A DNA stretch of 64,000 bases. Source: Trametes villosa. Its lineage: Eukaryota; Basidiomycota; Agaricomycetes; Polyporales; Polyporaceae. The notes beneath the pieces are model-generated. The model saw nothing but the letters and a program-made list of their open reading frames with translations, had not been told where the DNA came from and did not search any database. Each line of letters begins with the position of its first letter. The first letter of the stretch is position 1. Shown piece after piece: positions 23,094-36,100 of the stretch. Where the stretch lies: positions 992,001 through 1,056,000 of the forward strand of contig PUDQ02000033.1 of the NCBI GenBank assembly GCA_002964805.2, written 5' to 3'. A program made the translations under genes and the position numbers.

Positions 23094-23388
23094 GGTTGCG
23101 AGAGCTGGTCTGTGAGTATGCGCTGAGGAGAGAGAGAGAGGGTGTAGGGATGAGAGGTGCGCTGACTGAGAGGAATGCAGAAGCGCGAGATTCCGATCCA
23201 TTTGATTGCGCGAAGCCCCGCGTACGTCACTCCTCACGTGCGCACACTATACACGTCCTCGTCACATTCCCCGACGCGTCCTCACCGCGACCACCTACGG
23301 CAGGGCGTTGCAGAGCCATATTAGAGACGCGTACTAGTGAGTGGAGAGATAGATTATGACTGTAGTACCATAATATGTAGCAGCCCTC

Positions 23389-24805
23389 CTACTCATCCTC
23401 ATCCTCGTCGTCCGCGCTTGCCTCCAACACAGGCTCTGAATCCGCCGCATTGGAAAGGGCCTCCCGGAGTTGCGCAGCCAATGCAGGGTTCTGCGCCAGG
23501 AGCATGCTGACGGCAAACCACATATACCCCACGGTAGCGAGCACCGAGCCTCCGATGAGCCCCCACCTCCAGAGCCTGTACCGTCGCTCGACTTGCTGCG
23601 CTTCGGGTGAATTCGCGAGGACCGCAGCTCGATGGCTCGTATGGGTACGCGGCCAGGGCAGCAAGTGACGGAGGGAAGACAGCCAGCTTTGTTGGATTGT
23701 ATGCGGGAAGGGTACGTTGGAGGGGAAGGCCGCGCCGAGGACTGCGCGGCAGTGTGCGGCGAGGCGCGGGTAGGACTCGAGCGCAGAGGGGACGAGCAGG
23801 TCGGGGAAGCGAAGATTGAGCAGGATGTGTGTATGCGCGGCGAATACGACGTCGAGAGTTGTGGGGCTGTATACACGTTAGCTGGCGGACAGGGTCCAGC
23901 GAACCTCGCCTACTCACATCTCACTGTCGTTGAAGAATTGGTGGTCGCCCAGCAGCTTGTCATACACTTCGAATAGGGCCCTTGCTTTCTCCACAACCTG
24001 ACAGCCCTTTGAGTACCTCAGCTCTGCGGGGGGTATGTGCGCGTACCTTTTCTCGCTGGAAGGCCTTCTTGAAGTGATGTGTTTCCTGGTTGGGCCCGAG
24101 CTTGGCTTTTTTCCGCTTTCCGAACACAACCCGACGCTGGTCTTCCTCCTCTTCTTCCTCTTCGGGTACGTCCCACAGCTCGACCGCCTCGAGGCGCACC
24201 TTATGTGACGCCCGTATGCGAGAGGGGACATAGTAGCGTTGTGGTACCGGCAGCATAGACACGAGTGCAGGCCTAGTCACGGCAGCCCAGTTTTCCGGCA
24301 AGGAGTACAGCATATGATTCTGTGACGGCCCTTTAGACATGTAGGGCAGAAGTATGATGGCATATACTCACCACAAGGTCACCATAGCTGGCCTCTACGT
24401 GCGCGATGCGCGCGGTGAGCTGGGCGGCTTGCACAGGGGTGAGGCCAGCGTCGACTTCTCGAGCATGACGGAGCTTGCGGACGTAGCCCACGATGGGGCT
24501 TAGGCCAGCCGCGTGGTACAGTCCATGGGTGAGAAAAGGGAGCTGACCTGTTCCACATTTCCAAGTCAATTGACGAGGCCCATGGAGGCGTGCAATCAAT
24601 GGGCCATGCGAATAAACGTACCGGTGGGCGAGAGGTCGGGGTTAGCACAGTAGGCGATGGCGAACTGGCCCGGCAGAGCTAGCTGGAGGTAGAGGAGCGC
24701 CGCGACCGACACCGCGTCAAAGGAGAGGACGTCGCCATGCTTGGGCCAGACGTGGAGGACGAGGTCGCGGTTGGCGAGAGAGGGAGAGAGCTTCGACTCG
24801 CTCAT
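23389..24805 (-). CDS. SAM37: Metaxin/SAM37, mitochondrial outer-membrane assembly
   Basis: Five exons (24622-24805, 24372-24547, 24047-24319, 23918-23997, 23389-23866) give 396 aa. Sam37 is a subunit of the SAM complex, which inserts beta-barrel proteins in the mitochondrial outer membrane. The N-terminus has the thioredoxin/GST-like metaxin fold (DLVLHVWPKHGDVLSFDAVS). The GST C-terminal helices follow, broken by an acidic and a lysine-rich insert (about residues 165-200). One transmembrane segment lies near the C-terminus (GLIGGSVLATVGYMWFAVSM), followed by a short acidic tail. The call rests on this layout and the metaxin-like start, since Sam37 proteins are poorly conserved. The start is 220 bases from that of TAF7 on the other strand. 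Confidence 0.85.
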
Positions 24806-25025
24806 TGCGTGCAGCTCGAGCGCAAAGCACGCCCGGATTTACGCGCTCAGGTGACGGTTCTCTCGGCGTCTATTCGCCTGTGCTCGATCGTATGGGCGTC
24901 TCACTCATCCTCCTTGCTCTCCGCCACCACGCTTGCCTGTCTGCATACACTCCGAGGCTCAGCGCGAGCTACGCTCTTGCAACATACCCTATCTCTCGAA
25001 GACTGTCAACTTATTATCTACTACT
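24806..25025. promoter_or_regulatory. Bidirectional promoter, SAM37 and TAF7
   Basis: The two start codons face away from each other over 220 bases, so the leaders and both core promoters must share this stretch. I see no obvious TATA box. Confidence 0.5.
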
Positions 25026-26679
25026 ATGGCCGACGACGAAGACCTCATCGTGGTAGACGACCTCGACGACAACGACGCCTTCCAGCCCTCGCACCGCGCC
25101 GCGCCGCAGAACCCGCCGCAGCGCAGCCTGCCCCCGCGCGCGTCGCGCCCCACGCGCCGCCTCAGCACGCCGCCGTACGTCGACCCGTCCGAGGGGCGCA
25201 CGACGCGCTCATCTGCGCGCGGTCCGAAGATTCAGCCGAAGCTCAAGCTCAAGCTGAGCGAGAAGGCCGCCGCGCAGGCCCCGGGCATGTCCTTCCTCGG
25301 CCCGTACGACCGCGAGCTCGACTCGGACGAGGAGGAGCTGGTGTTCGAGGAGCAGTTCGTGCTGCGGATGCCCCCTGGGGAGGACTGTGATCGGTTGAGG
25401 AAGATGGTGCAGGCGCGCGAGGTCAGCGATGATGTGTGGTTCAAGTTCAAGGGTGAGTTCGTGCGGATGCGCGCGCGCGGAGGGAGTACTGAGCGAGGGT
25501 GATCATAGACTCGCGGAGAGCGGTGTTTCACATAGGAAATAACACATACTCGTCGAAGCTGGTGGACTTGCCGTGTATAATCGAGTCGCAGAAGACACTG
25601 GACAACAAGCAGATGTTCAAGGTCGCGGACATTTGCCAGGTACGGACGCCTGTACACCCCATCCATGCGCTCACTAATACCTATCCACTCCGCAGATGCT
25701 CGTTGTCGAAGACAAGATACCCAGCGAAGAGGCGCTCTCTAACCAGAAGAGCTTCAATATCGACGAATTCATCTGGCCACACGGCATCACGCCCCCACTC
25801 AAACACGTCCGCCAGCGCCGTTTCCGCAAACGCGTCAACCGTAGGGTACGCTCTCCACTCTGACCTCTTTCCCAGTACACCCATAACTCACATGACCCGC
25901 GCAGACGATCGAGACGGTCGAGCAGGAAGTCGAGCGCCTGCTCGAGGAAGACGCGCTCGCGTCCGAGGTCAAGTACGACGTGCTCGAGAACGTGAACCCG
26001 GACCTGTCCGACTCGGAGCTCATCGAGCACGAGAACGCGCTCGAGCCGACCACGCCCGGCGGCGCGGGCTCCGACGGCGAGGGCGCACCGACCCCCGGCG
26101 GCACCCTCCCCGGCGGCGACGACGACGGCGAGGGCGAGCCGCGCGCGGGCGAGGAGGACGAGCCGGAGGGCGACATCGACGAGGAGCTCGCGGCGGAGCT
26201 CGACCTTGCGCTCGGGGACGAGGATGGGGACGAGGATGGGGACGAGGAGGAGGATGAGGAGGATGAGGAGAGCGACGAGGATGATGATGAGGACGATGAT
26301 GATGCGGTGCAGGCAAGGAGGCTGCTGAACGAGGAGATTCATGACCTTGAGGCTGCGGTGTCCAAGAAGCGCACCGAGATCGCAAGCTCCGCAAACCCGC
26401 TCATCAAGGTAGAATCTCCATTAATTAGAGCCTTGCAGTGCACTGACAAACCTCTTATAGCGCCGGTTTGAGGACGCATTGAAGAAGCTGCAGGCGGACC
26501 TGGACATGAAGATGGCGCAACGCGACGAGATGAAGGAGCAGCAGCGTCTCCGCAAAGAGGGCATCCCATCCGGTGGCGCCGGTGGAGGCGGCCAGGATGC
26601 GGACGACGAGGACGGAGATGACGAGGATGAGGACGACCTCTTTGGTGAAGGCTCTGGGAACGCTATGGAGATTGGTTGA
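25026..26679 (+). CDS. TAF7: TFIID subunit TAF7
   Basis: Five exons (25026-25452, 25509-25639, 25696-25845, 25905-26408, 26461-26679) give 476 aa. TAF7 binds TAF1 within TFIID and regulates its activity during polymerase II initiation. The TAFII55 domain spans about residues 85-240: EEQFVLRMP, DDVWFKFKDSRRAVFHI, KLVDLPCIIESQKTLDN, then the conserved GITPPLKHVRQRRFRKR. A long Glu/Asp run follows, then a short coiled coil and a second acidic tail. The first 75 residues are disordered and Pro/Arg-rich. All phases agree. The acidic stretch is encoded by a GAG/GAT-rich tract near 26200-26310. Confidence 0.95.
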
Positions 26680-26809
26680 GCGGCCTACTGCACCCTGCTC
26701 CGTATCGTTACGTTATGCTTGCTCATTCCACTTATCCCATGTAGAACGGATGTATCATAGGGATTACTTGCTCTAATGCTAGTGTGGGTACGAATACCTG
26801 ACAAACAAC

Positions 26810-27093
26810 TTAGGCCCCGTTCGGACGCCGGGATAAGACTAGGGTTACCCGCCAAAATCGCTGTCTATAGACAGACCGTCGATAGACCGCATAGGCCTCA
26901 ATCCCGACCGACGGCCGGAACCTTAATGGAGCGGGGATTGGAGAAATTGGCGCTGCGACCGGGCTACACGCATGAGCGCGAGATCTACCCAGCTCGATAA
27001 TCCTATCCCGCTCCGCATTGACTAGATCCGCTCCACCAGTCTACGAGATTTAGTCTTACCCTACTCTTATCCCGGTGTCCGAACGGGGCCTTA
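26810..27093. mobile_element. Tourist-like MITE (PIF/Harbinger type)
   Basis: The element proper is 26813-27090 (278 bases). It is bounded by inverted repeats that begin GGCCCCGTTCGGAC at the left and end with the reverse complement at the right. The match runs about 34 bases with roughly three mismatches. A TTA trinucleotide is duplicated at 26810-26812 and 27091-27093, the target-site duplication of PIF/Harbinger elements. There is no transposase, so it is non-autonomous. It lies between the 3' ends of TAF7 and GAA1. I see no second copy in the window. Confidence 0.88.
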
Positions 27094-27197
27094 CCAGTCC
27101 GACTGGTTGAAGAAGGTAGGGATGACAGGTTTTGGCACCCAAATCGTACACTTCCAAGCATAGTCTATGTCCCAATTACTGATCTAATTACAATATC

Positions 27198-29680
27198 TCA
27201 CGAGGACAGGAGGCACACAAGCCCAGCCTGCAGCACAAGCGGCACATACACGACGCACACAAACGGCGCGAACCACACCCCCAGCACCTGCCAGTTCCAC
27301 ACCGCCTTCCGCGTCTCCTCCGGGCACAGCACCAGCCAGCCCAGCGCCAGCGCGCTGTATGCGGCGTACTTCGCGAGCCGTGTTAGCGGCGATGCTGTGC
27401 GGGAGGGGGTTGCGAAGGTGAGCGGGAGCCCGAGGAAGACCGCGAGCGCGGCGGCGAGGGAGAAGTTGAGCACGGAGGTGATGGAGACGACTGCGGAGGC
27501 GAAGCAGAGGTTGAATGCTTTGAGGACGGAGGAGACGGAGGCGTGAGATGAGGGAGGTGGGGGGATGAGCTGCAACGCAAGGGGTATTGTCGAGAAGAGC
27601 AACAGCAGTATCGGTCCGTTGATCTATGTAGCACCGTCAGTTACCCATCTCGCCGCCCGAAGTGCTCGGAGCTGAAGTCAACTCACCGCGGGGTTCGAAG
27701 CGAACCACGAACTGCTGACCAGCGGGAAGAGCAGCACACCGATCAAGTGTGTCAACACCATGATCACCACTGTCTGCAGTACTGGCCTTTGTCGTCTCCG
27801 CCATGTCTTCTCGACTACTTGCGAAACCGCCTTCCCGCCCTTGGCGTCGATGACTGCAAGCGGCTCCGCGGGGGAGTGGGTCCAACCAGCGTTGACCCAC
27901 TCTCCAAGCCCTGTGAAGAGCATAGCGGTGCCTACCAAGACGGCGCTCGGAAGGTAGCTCCCGATCTTCATGAAAGCACCAGGAGCCACAAGTAGGTAGA
28001 AGAAGAACGAGGCGTGCAAACGTTCCAGTAGGTTGTTGCATGTTCGTAGGGACGACTCTAGAACCCTAGACGATTCGAGGCAATATTAGTCTATGTATCG
28101 AGGGCGGTGAGTGTATTCTTACCGTCCGATAGCGTGGAAACCGTGGGGCCCAGTGGCAGGAACGGCGAACAGGGTGAATGCGTCTATGCGGAATCTAGCG
28201 ATCGCGTTAGTACATGCGCATATGCGCAGAAGTCGTGTCCACATACTGATGGAATAGTCCGTGGACCCCACTGGCCGCCCCTCGGGCTTGATAGTTCATA
28301 TGCCTGTGGATGTTTCTGGCCCTTGCCGCATATTCTTGTACATCTCCGTTGCGTGTCAGAGCATCAGGGAACCATGAGGGGAGCAAGCTCGGTTGGTTCT
28401 GGTCCTCTCTAGGGTCGATGTGATCATACACCAGCACCGGGACGCCGACAGTATAGCGAGAGATCAGAGAGACGGAGTTCATGAGGTCTTGATTAGGTAG
28501 TCTCCCGTTCAAGCCCTCTATAGTGGTTGAGCATGCTAGACAGACCGTCGGGGCAAAACGCTCTTACCGAAGAAGAAGCCTAAGTGGGAGAAGGAGTGCC
28601 CTGGGTAGTCAACATTCAACGCGGTCCATATCACGCCGGATTGAAGAGTAAGCGGTTCAGCTTTCAGGTCTGGCACTAAAATCAGTATAAAGCAAAATTG
28701 CTCTCAATAGTGCTGCATACTGGGCTGGGTCTCTCCGTGGTATGTGGTAATCCACGCTTGCATGCCGTCCAGGTAGCCGTCGCTGATGACGAACACCAGA
28801 TCCTTCGCCCATAGCGAGGACTCTGTCACAGATTATCAGGTATGCTCCGCGCGAGACTTGACATGATCCGCTCACTCTTGAGATAGCCGGCCAGGGCGAG
28901 AACCGTAGATACGCCCCGTAGGTTGAGCGTGCCGTCACCTTCACCCGTCCGGCTCAACCACGAAGCACTGATGACGATTGCCTCCGTTCCCGAGGCGCGT
29001 GGAGACTGTAGCACGGCGTAGGCGTTCGTACCATTGATAGTCTGTACACACAATGGTCAGCGAACCTAACCTTGGCTGGTGACGGCTAGCGAGGGATCAC
29101 TTCTGCGACGGTGTCGAACGAGTATTGTTGTGTTCGTGCGGGGATTCCATATTTCTCGAATTCGGCTACGGCATACTGCGCGATTCTGCGAGGCCGTGAA
29201 TGAGCATTCCACCACAAGGACGGGGCCAGGTGGCACGCACTCGTCGCTGCTAGCATTGCGGTCGCGCAGTTGCTCCAGGTCTGCAAGGATTCGGTCCGCG
29301 CGGTGTACTTCTCCCCAGTTCCAGTACGTGTTGACCTGACACCGTTATGAAGCTCCACACTGCAGCATTCTAGCTAAAGCATAGTGAACATACCTGCCCG
29401 GGTTGTAGCGCGTTCTCGTCGATGTACGTGCCCTGGCCCAGCTGAGAGGAAGGTATCACGAGCAACCAGACATATCCGACAGTGAATAGTAGCAGCCTGC
29501 GCGCGCACATCTGTAAGCTGCATGAGCATACTCAGCCCGAGTATCTGACCTTATGTATGGCAGTCCCCTCCACACCCGTTCCCGTAGAGCACGCTGACGT
29601 CGGATTTTGTTGACGGTAGGGTTTCCTTGGCCTCTCAGCTTCTGCTTCACGCGCAGCAATCCGTTCCGGATTTTGTCCAT
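27198..29680 (-). CDS. GAA1: GPI transamidase subunit GAA1
   Basis: Eleven exons (29550-29680, 29394-29496, 29241-29335, 29101-29185, 28876-29041, 28721-28822, 28568-28675, 28247-28517, 28123-28194, 27687-28065, 27198-27623) give 645 aa. Gaa1 is part of the ER complex that attaches GPI anchors to proteins. The order of features fits: a short basic N-terminus, a first transmembrane helix (LLLFTVGYVWLLVIP), the conserved TYIDENALQPGQVNTYW, and a large luminal M28-like domain (IVISASWLS, KDLVFVISDGYLDGMQAW, ALNVDYPG). About six hydrophobic helices follow at the C-terminus. In exon 2 I chose the acceptor just after GCGCGCGCAG, because it alone restores LPYIRLLLFTVGY. The gene is about 500 bases downstream of FKS1, on the same strand. 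Confidence 0.94.
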
Positions 29681-30197
29681 CGCGCCCGAAGTGTTCAGCG
29701 CGCGTTCTGCATATACAGTCCAGACAGAGGAACAGCCAGCAGAAGATGGGACCAGTAGACAGGTTATGGCATAAAGTACGGAGCTGAGCAAGTACGACGC
29801 GGGGCAGCGGCCGGAGGGCGCTGTTCGATCGTTCCGTAACTTTCGGAGCGCCCGCACATCCACTCATGCGCAATGCCAAGCCATTGTGCGGGCAGCAGCC
29901 TGCAGCAGCAATATTTACGCGTTCACGCCTGCCCACGCACACAGCAGACAGCCCACAGAATGGGAAGAACGAATTGAATAGACTGCGAACTACGTATCGT
30001 GAAGGCATTCGGCCTGCCGAGCATGGCACGGATTGTCAATAAGATGCTGTATAGATCTATGTATTTTACAAGGTCCAATGCAAGGCGTCGAAGTCAGCTG
30101 TTTACAAGAGAACGGTGCTCGAGAGCGTGGGGGGCGGGCGCCCGCGGACGGCGCCCGGAACCCGTCAGAAAGCGAAGGCGCGAGCGCGGGCATTAGG
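29681..30197. other. Intergenic, GAA1 promoter and FKS1 3' end
   Basis: 517 bases between two minus-strand genes. No gene seen. It contains the GAA1 promoter. Confidence 0.5.
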
Positions 30198-33100
30198 TTA
30201 AATATTCTGGCATACAGTACACTTGAACGTGATGTGGTCCCGGAAGAGCGCGGCTGTGGGCGGAGCGTGAGTGTGGTTGCCATGCGGAACGACTGGGGAC
30301 ACGTACGCAGAACGATGAGCGCAGCGAGGAAAGCGACGACGACGATGTAGACCAGCGAGTACTTGAGCACCTGGAGGACGCGGTGTGAGCATCCCATCGA
30401 CAGACGCGAAGGAACGTGCGCTTACAATCCACCTCCGCTGACGCTTCTGCTTGGTAGAGAAGAGCGGCGGGCGGATCTGCTTTGAGGGACGCAGCCAGAC
30501 TGAAAGCACCGTCAGCGACAGCCTGTGACACAAATCAAAGGACACTTACACATCATCATCGAGTGGAGCTTGTCGACGAACGGAATGAGCATGGGCGGGG
30601 TCATGACGATCAACAGCAGGTGCCCGAGCAGGAAGTCCGACGTCCAGAGCGACATCTCCACGATCTTGACGACGAACTCGCGAGCGGGCTGCGAGAACGC
30701 GGAAGACCCGAGGCCGCGGCCGTACCACTTGCCGGACCACCACGCCCTGTTCGTCTCGTCGTGCTTGAGCTCACGCGAGAGGAAGACCGAGATGAGGATC
30801 TTCTGGATCGCGCGCTGGATCGCAATGATCGCGATGACACCGAGGACGGCGTGCGAGGCGTCCCAGAGCTCAAGGAACCACTGTAACATTATGTTAGTCT
30901 ACTAGTCGCGAGATGAAGGCGGCGAGGACTTACGAAGAACTCGAAGAACGCGACGAGACCGACGAGACCGAGGAAGTGAGCGAGCGCGGCCATGAACGAC
31001 GCGAAGCGTGCCCACGACTCGAGCATCGGGCCCAGGAACAGCGACACGAAGAACAGCGTAAGCAGCACCGTCGCGTTCCACACGACCGGGCCGACAGCGA
31101 TGACCGCAATGCGGATGAGCGGGCTCGGGTTCTGCTGGCCGTTGCGGTCGGGGAAGGACTTCACGAACATGTACGCCACGACGAAGATGGTCGCGCCGCA
31201 GATGGGGAGGAGCACCTCGGAGAAGAGCACGCTCCGCCACTTCGCGCGCGGCACGTCGCCCGCGAGCTTCTCGGACGGGTGCCCGAGCTTCTTCTTCTTG
31301 TAGCCGGTGATCATCGTGCGCGAGAGGCGGCAGTAGCCGTACCAGCTGCTCGCCTTCGTGCGCGAGTTGCCGCGCGACATCCAGCGGAGGAACTCGCGGT
31401 AGTCGATGATGAAGTCGGGGAACGAGAACTGGTGCGGGTTGAAGACGAACGGCGCGATGCAGAGGGAGAGGACGGAGACCCAGAAGTAGATGAGGAACGG
31501 CGTCCAGATAGACATGGTGGCGTATAGAAGCAAGAGCAGGTTGCGCATTCCCATGTAGATGCTGGGTCCGGCGAAACGCGAGTAGAGGATGGTGAAGGAG
31601 ATACGCGTCGTCGCGAAGCCACGACCAGTCGCAATGTACCGAGCACCACCGAACGTCAAGTTGCTCAAGATGGACTGCGAGTAGATCTGGGTCGAGAAGA
31701 CTTCGAAGATGGGCGAAAGCGACAAGAAGTGCTTCCCAAGACGGATGAGGGCCTTGCCAGTACCGCGCTCGAGCAGCTCTGGAGATGCATCGTCAGTACC
31801 CGATTTCGACCGTGATGTAAGGTGGACATACCTTGCATGAACAGCGGCAGGAACGCAATGAAGAAGACCAAGAAAATCGAAATGATACAGTGCTTGATCC
31901 AGTCGAAGACTGGGATGAGGTTGTAGCAGCCAGGCTGCCCGCCGAGAACGTTGCCCCGCGAATCCACCTTGCAGATAGCGAGCTGCTTGTTGAGCGTACC
32001 GAGGTAGAGCACTGCAAAACGAGTTTATCAGAGCAAGCGAGAATACCACAAGACGAGACAACTTACGCGTGACCATGAACGTCTGGATGGAGTAGATGAC
32101 CAGGATATTGTTGATGTGGAAGCCGGGGTGACCGTAGTAGAACGTGAGGAAGCGGTCGATGGGGAGCTGCGTGCCGAGGTAGTAGTACTCGCGGCTGAGC
32201 ATCTGCTCGCCCATACCCGTCCCGAGCTTCGTCTGGAAGTTCAGGATCGTCCCGAACCCGAGGTCACGGCCCTTCCCGCACTGGTAGTACTCCGAGTGCT
32301 TGATGCGCCCGCCGCGGCTGATCGCTGTCATGCCCGCGAAGATATCCTCGTTCAGGTGCAGGCCCTTCTGCGCCTTCGACACACCGCCGCGCGTCGCCAT
32401 GAACGTCGCGTTCAGGAAATCGGGGTGACCGTAGTGCAGCTTGCCGCCGATCCACGCAAGCACGCGCGGCGTGAGCGTGCCGAACGTCTGCTCCTTGCCC
32501 GCGGCGATGTCGCCGAGGATACCGATGTTCTCCGAGAAGATGTACTCGCGCGTGCCGACGATCGCGACCGGGAACTTGGAGAACTCCTTCTGGCCCCACT
32601 GCGCGTACGGGCTCTGGCTCGAGACCGAGTACTGCTCGAACTCGCCGAGAATGTTGCGGATCTTGATGCACTCCTCGAGGTAATTGTCCTGGTTGGCGTC
32701 GATGAGCTGCAGGAACTCGCCGCGGTAGAACACGATCGCGTGGTTCTGGTTGTCCGACTTGCCGTCGCCGAGAATCGGGTTACCGGGGAGCTCGATGCGG
32801 AACTTGGGCTTGCGCTTGCCGGTCTGCTCGTCGATCTCCGAGTGGCCGTCGATGAGGACCGAGAACAGGCGCGGGTCACCGCCCTTCGGGCCGGGCTCCT
32901 CGTCGAGGTATGCGATCTGGAGGTCGGGGTACGCGCGGAGCAGGAATTCGGCGTTCTCGAGCTCCTCCTTGTTGAACTTCGCGTAGCGCTGCATCGAGAC
33001 GGTGAACTTGAACTTCCGGCGCGACATGCGCTCGAGCTCGCGCTCGAGACGGTCGGTGTTCCCGGCGAACCGCTGGACGATCTGCGGGTTCTCGACACGG

Positions 33101-36100
33101 TAGAGGAGCTTGATGGCCTTCGAGTAGTTCATCATGCCGGATACCGTGCGGTACAACGTCTGCGCGCGGAGCGAAGCCCAGATACGCGTGCGAAGGGTGT
33201 ACTCCGGCGCGGCCGTCTTGAAACCGATGCAGTAGAACGGCAGGTCGTCGGTGCGCTTGTTGCCGGCCTTCTCATTGGAGCTCTGCGTGCCGTCGAACGT
33301 CGCGGTCTCCGACTCCTCGGCGAGGATCTTGGTGTCCTTGACGAAGTTGTCCCACTCGATCGGGTGCAGCTGCTTCAAGTACTCCAGCAGCGTGACGCGC
33401 GTGTTCTGGTCCTCCTCCCTGATGATCTCGCGCAGGCTGAGCAGGATCTTCTCGGAGTAGTGCGGCACGAGGACGGTGAACGTAGGCATGGACTCGACCG
33501 GGAGCGGCTCCGGGAAGGCGGTTGTCAAGGACGAGGCGAAGAACGAGATGCGACGCTCGGCCTCGCCGCCGACGGGGAAGAAGTCGCTCTCGTTGCCAGT
33601 GTTCGCCGTGAAGAACGGAGGGGCGCGGAGAGTGCGGCGACCATCGGGACCGTCGACCTGGTGGTAGAGGAGGCGCTGGACGTGGTGGATGGAGAGCAAG
33701 TGTTCGCGGTACATAGAGATAATGATAGCGTTCCAGACTTGCGAGACAAGAACCTGCAATGCCGTTAGCACGATTCTCATCGTACGGGTGAGGAAGTGCG
33801 CATACCTTGGGCTTGTACTTGACCTCCATCTCCGACGTAGCGAGGAGCTTAGCGTAGATCCGCTTCGGCATCCGAGTGTAAACCTCCTTCCACGGCGTCC
33901 AGATAGACAGCCCCAGGTGGAACGACCGAGCGACACTGAACACGACGATCCAGATGATGTACCAGAGGTACGTGTCCAGGAAGAACAGGATCAAGTCCAT
34001 CACATACATGATCGCCAGCGCGAACGGGACCTGGTTGCTGCACAGCGCGCTGCCGAAGTACTTGTCGTTGCACCCCTGCACCTTCGTGCGCGCCATGACC
34101 GCGATCGGGCTGCTGAAGGACGACGTCAAGAAGAAGTACGACTCGACGAGCTTGCAGCCGAAGATGAGCAGCCACAAGGAGATCGACGCGACGCGCGCGC
34201 TGCGGCCGAGGTTCGGGTACGAGGCCGTGAAGGTCTGCGAGGCCATGTACTTCCGTGACTTGCCGCGGACACGGTCGCCGAACATGCGGCCAGACGGGAT
34301 GATGCTGAACGCGACGGCGGCGACAACCGAAATGAAGAACTGCGCGATGCCGATGATGAGCGGGATGTTGCCCTGGTTCGGGCGGTCGTCGACGAGAGCG
34401 ATATAGAACGTGGGGCCACCAGTGAGCGCGAGGACGATGAGCAGGAAGACGAGCCGGGTAGTGAGGTGACCGGCGTTATGCCAGCTGGTAGGGATGTACG
34501 AGAACTCCGCGATAGTAGCAGCAATCATAATCAAAGTCGCGACGGCACCTCCGAGAGCGGTGGCAGACCAGGTCATCGGCGCAGACGGGCTCTGCTTGTT
34601 CCTGGGCGCGTACACCTTGGGGGAGTTGAACGCCGTGTAGAACCAGTAGAACGCGATGTGGATAATCCAGATACGGTTGAAGTTGACCAAGAGATGCGCA
34701 CGAGAACGCTTCTCGAAGAAAGTCTTGAAGAACACACGGTTCCAGACGATGCGGCCGAACTTCGTGAACCGCTGTGCTGGGGGCACGTCGATGAGGCGCG
34801 TCTGCGTATAATAGTTAGCCTTTGCTACACCCGTCAGCGCGAAACACGACACTAACGTTATCCTGGAGCACAATCTTGGCAAGGCCCTCGGGATACCAGA
34901 AGAGCTGGTTGATGTCGTCGTAGCCGATGATCTGGTCGTGATCCTTCTCGCGACGCACGAACTTGCCCTCGACGACCTCGTAACCCTGGTCCCGCATGAA
35001 GCGGTAAAGCGGCTTGATCACCGTCTCGAGGTACAGGCCCTCGGGGACGGGGTCGATCCGGTTCTGGCACTCGGGGCTCCGGTAGTAGTCGTCTGCGCAC
35101 TTGAAGATGAAGCACAGGCACTCGGGCGTGAAGCGGACGTTGCCCGCCTCGCCCCAACAGAGCAAGTACAGCGCGACCTGCCGGAGGCGGTCGTACTGGC
35201 TCATATTGTTCATCGCGTTCCGCCACCGGTTCAGCGCGCTGTCCAGGGACTTCGTGCTGGCGGTCTTGGGGGCGCCCTTGACGCTCCGCAGCCGTTGGAG
35301 CCCGGGGTTCTGCGACTGCCCGACTGCGTCATCGAGGTTGAGCTGCGCGGCGAAGTACCACTTGCGGTAGTTGGCGTGCTGGCCACCGATGTAGTCGGCG
35401 TGGACCGTCAGGAGGGCCTGGTTCGGCGTCATGCGCGAGGCCCTCGAGTCGAGAAGCGTCATCAGGAAGTCGAACTGGCGATTTCAAATTGAGCTAACGG
35501 TTACAAGACGGCGAGGAGCGAAAGAGAGCGCACCATGTTACGCATCGAGTCCTTCTGAAACCCGAACTTTTGGGCGAGGTCCAGGAAGATGTCCTCGATC
35601 TCCTCGGTGGACATGGGTATCTGGCGGTCCGCGGACCACGCCGGGTATTGCTCGCCCGAACCTGGGATGTCGGCGAAGGGGTTGTTGGGCGCAATGCTCG
35701 TGCCGGTGCTCATGTGCGACTCGACCGAGGCACTGTAGTGCCGGTTGTACTCGGGGAAGTTCGCCTCATCGCCGGCTGGTGTAGTGTACGTCAGTATAGG
35801 TACTTGTTCTGAGGGCTCCGCAGAAGACCGCCCAGACGACGCAGCAGAGTGATAAGGATAGACGGCGACGGACTCCGTCGACGACGTGTCGTGGACGGGT
35901 CGGTAGGTGGGATACATGTTGAAGGAGGGAGCTCGCTGCGCCCGCTCTATATGGTATCAGCGGCTGGGCGCCGTGGGCGGTGTCTCACAACCAGGGATGG
36001 TACAGGCCCCATCCGAGCAGTGATGGATCGGAGTGGGCCAGCGGCCGAATGCACCGCTTGTGGAAAGCGGTAAGGCAGGGTACTCACACTGGGGGGTGTA

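Noticed and set aside
32116..33768. 550-codon open frame on the plus strand
   Set aside because: It is fully antisense to the FKS1 catalytic exon, rich in Glu/Leu/Arg from mirrored GC-rich codons, and has no family match.
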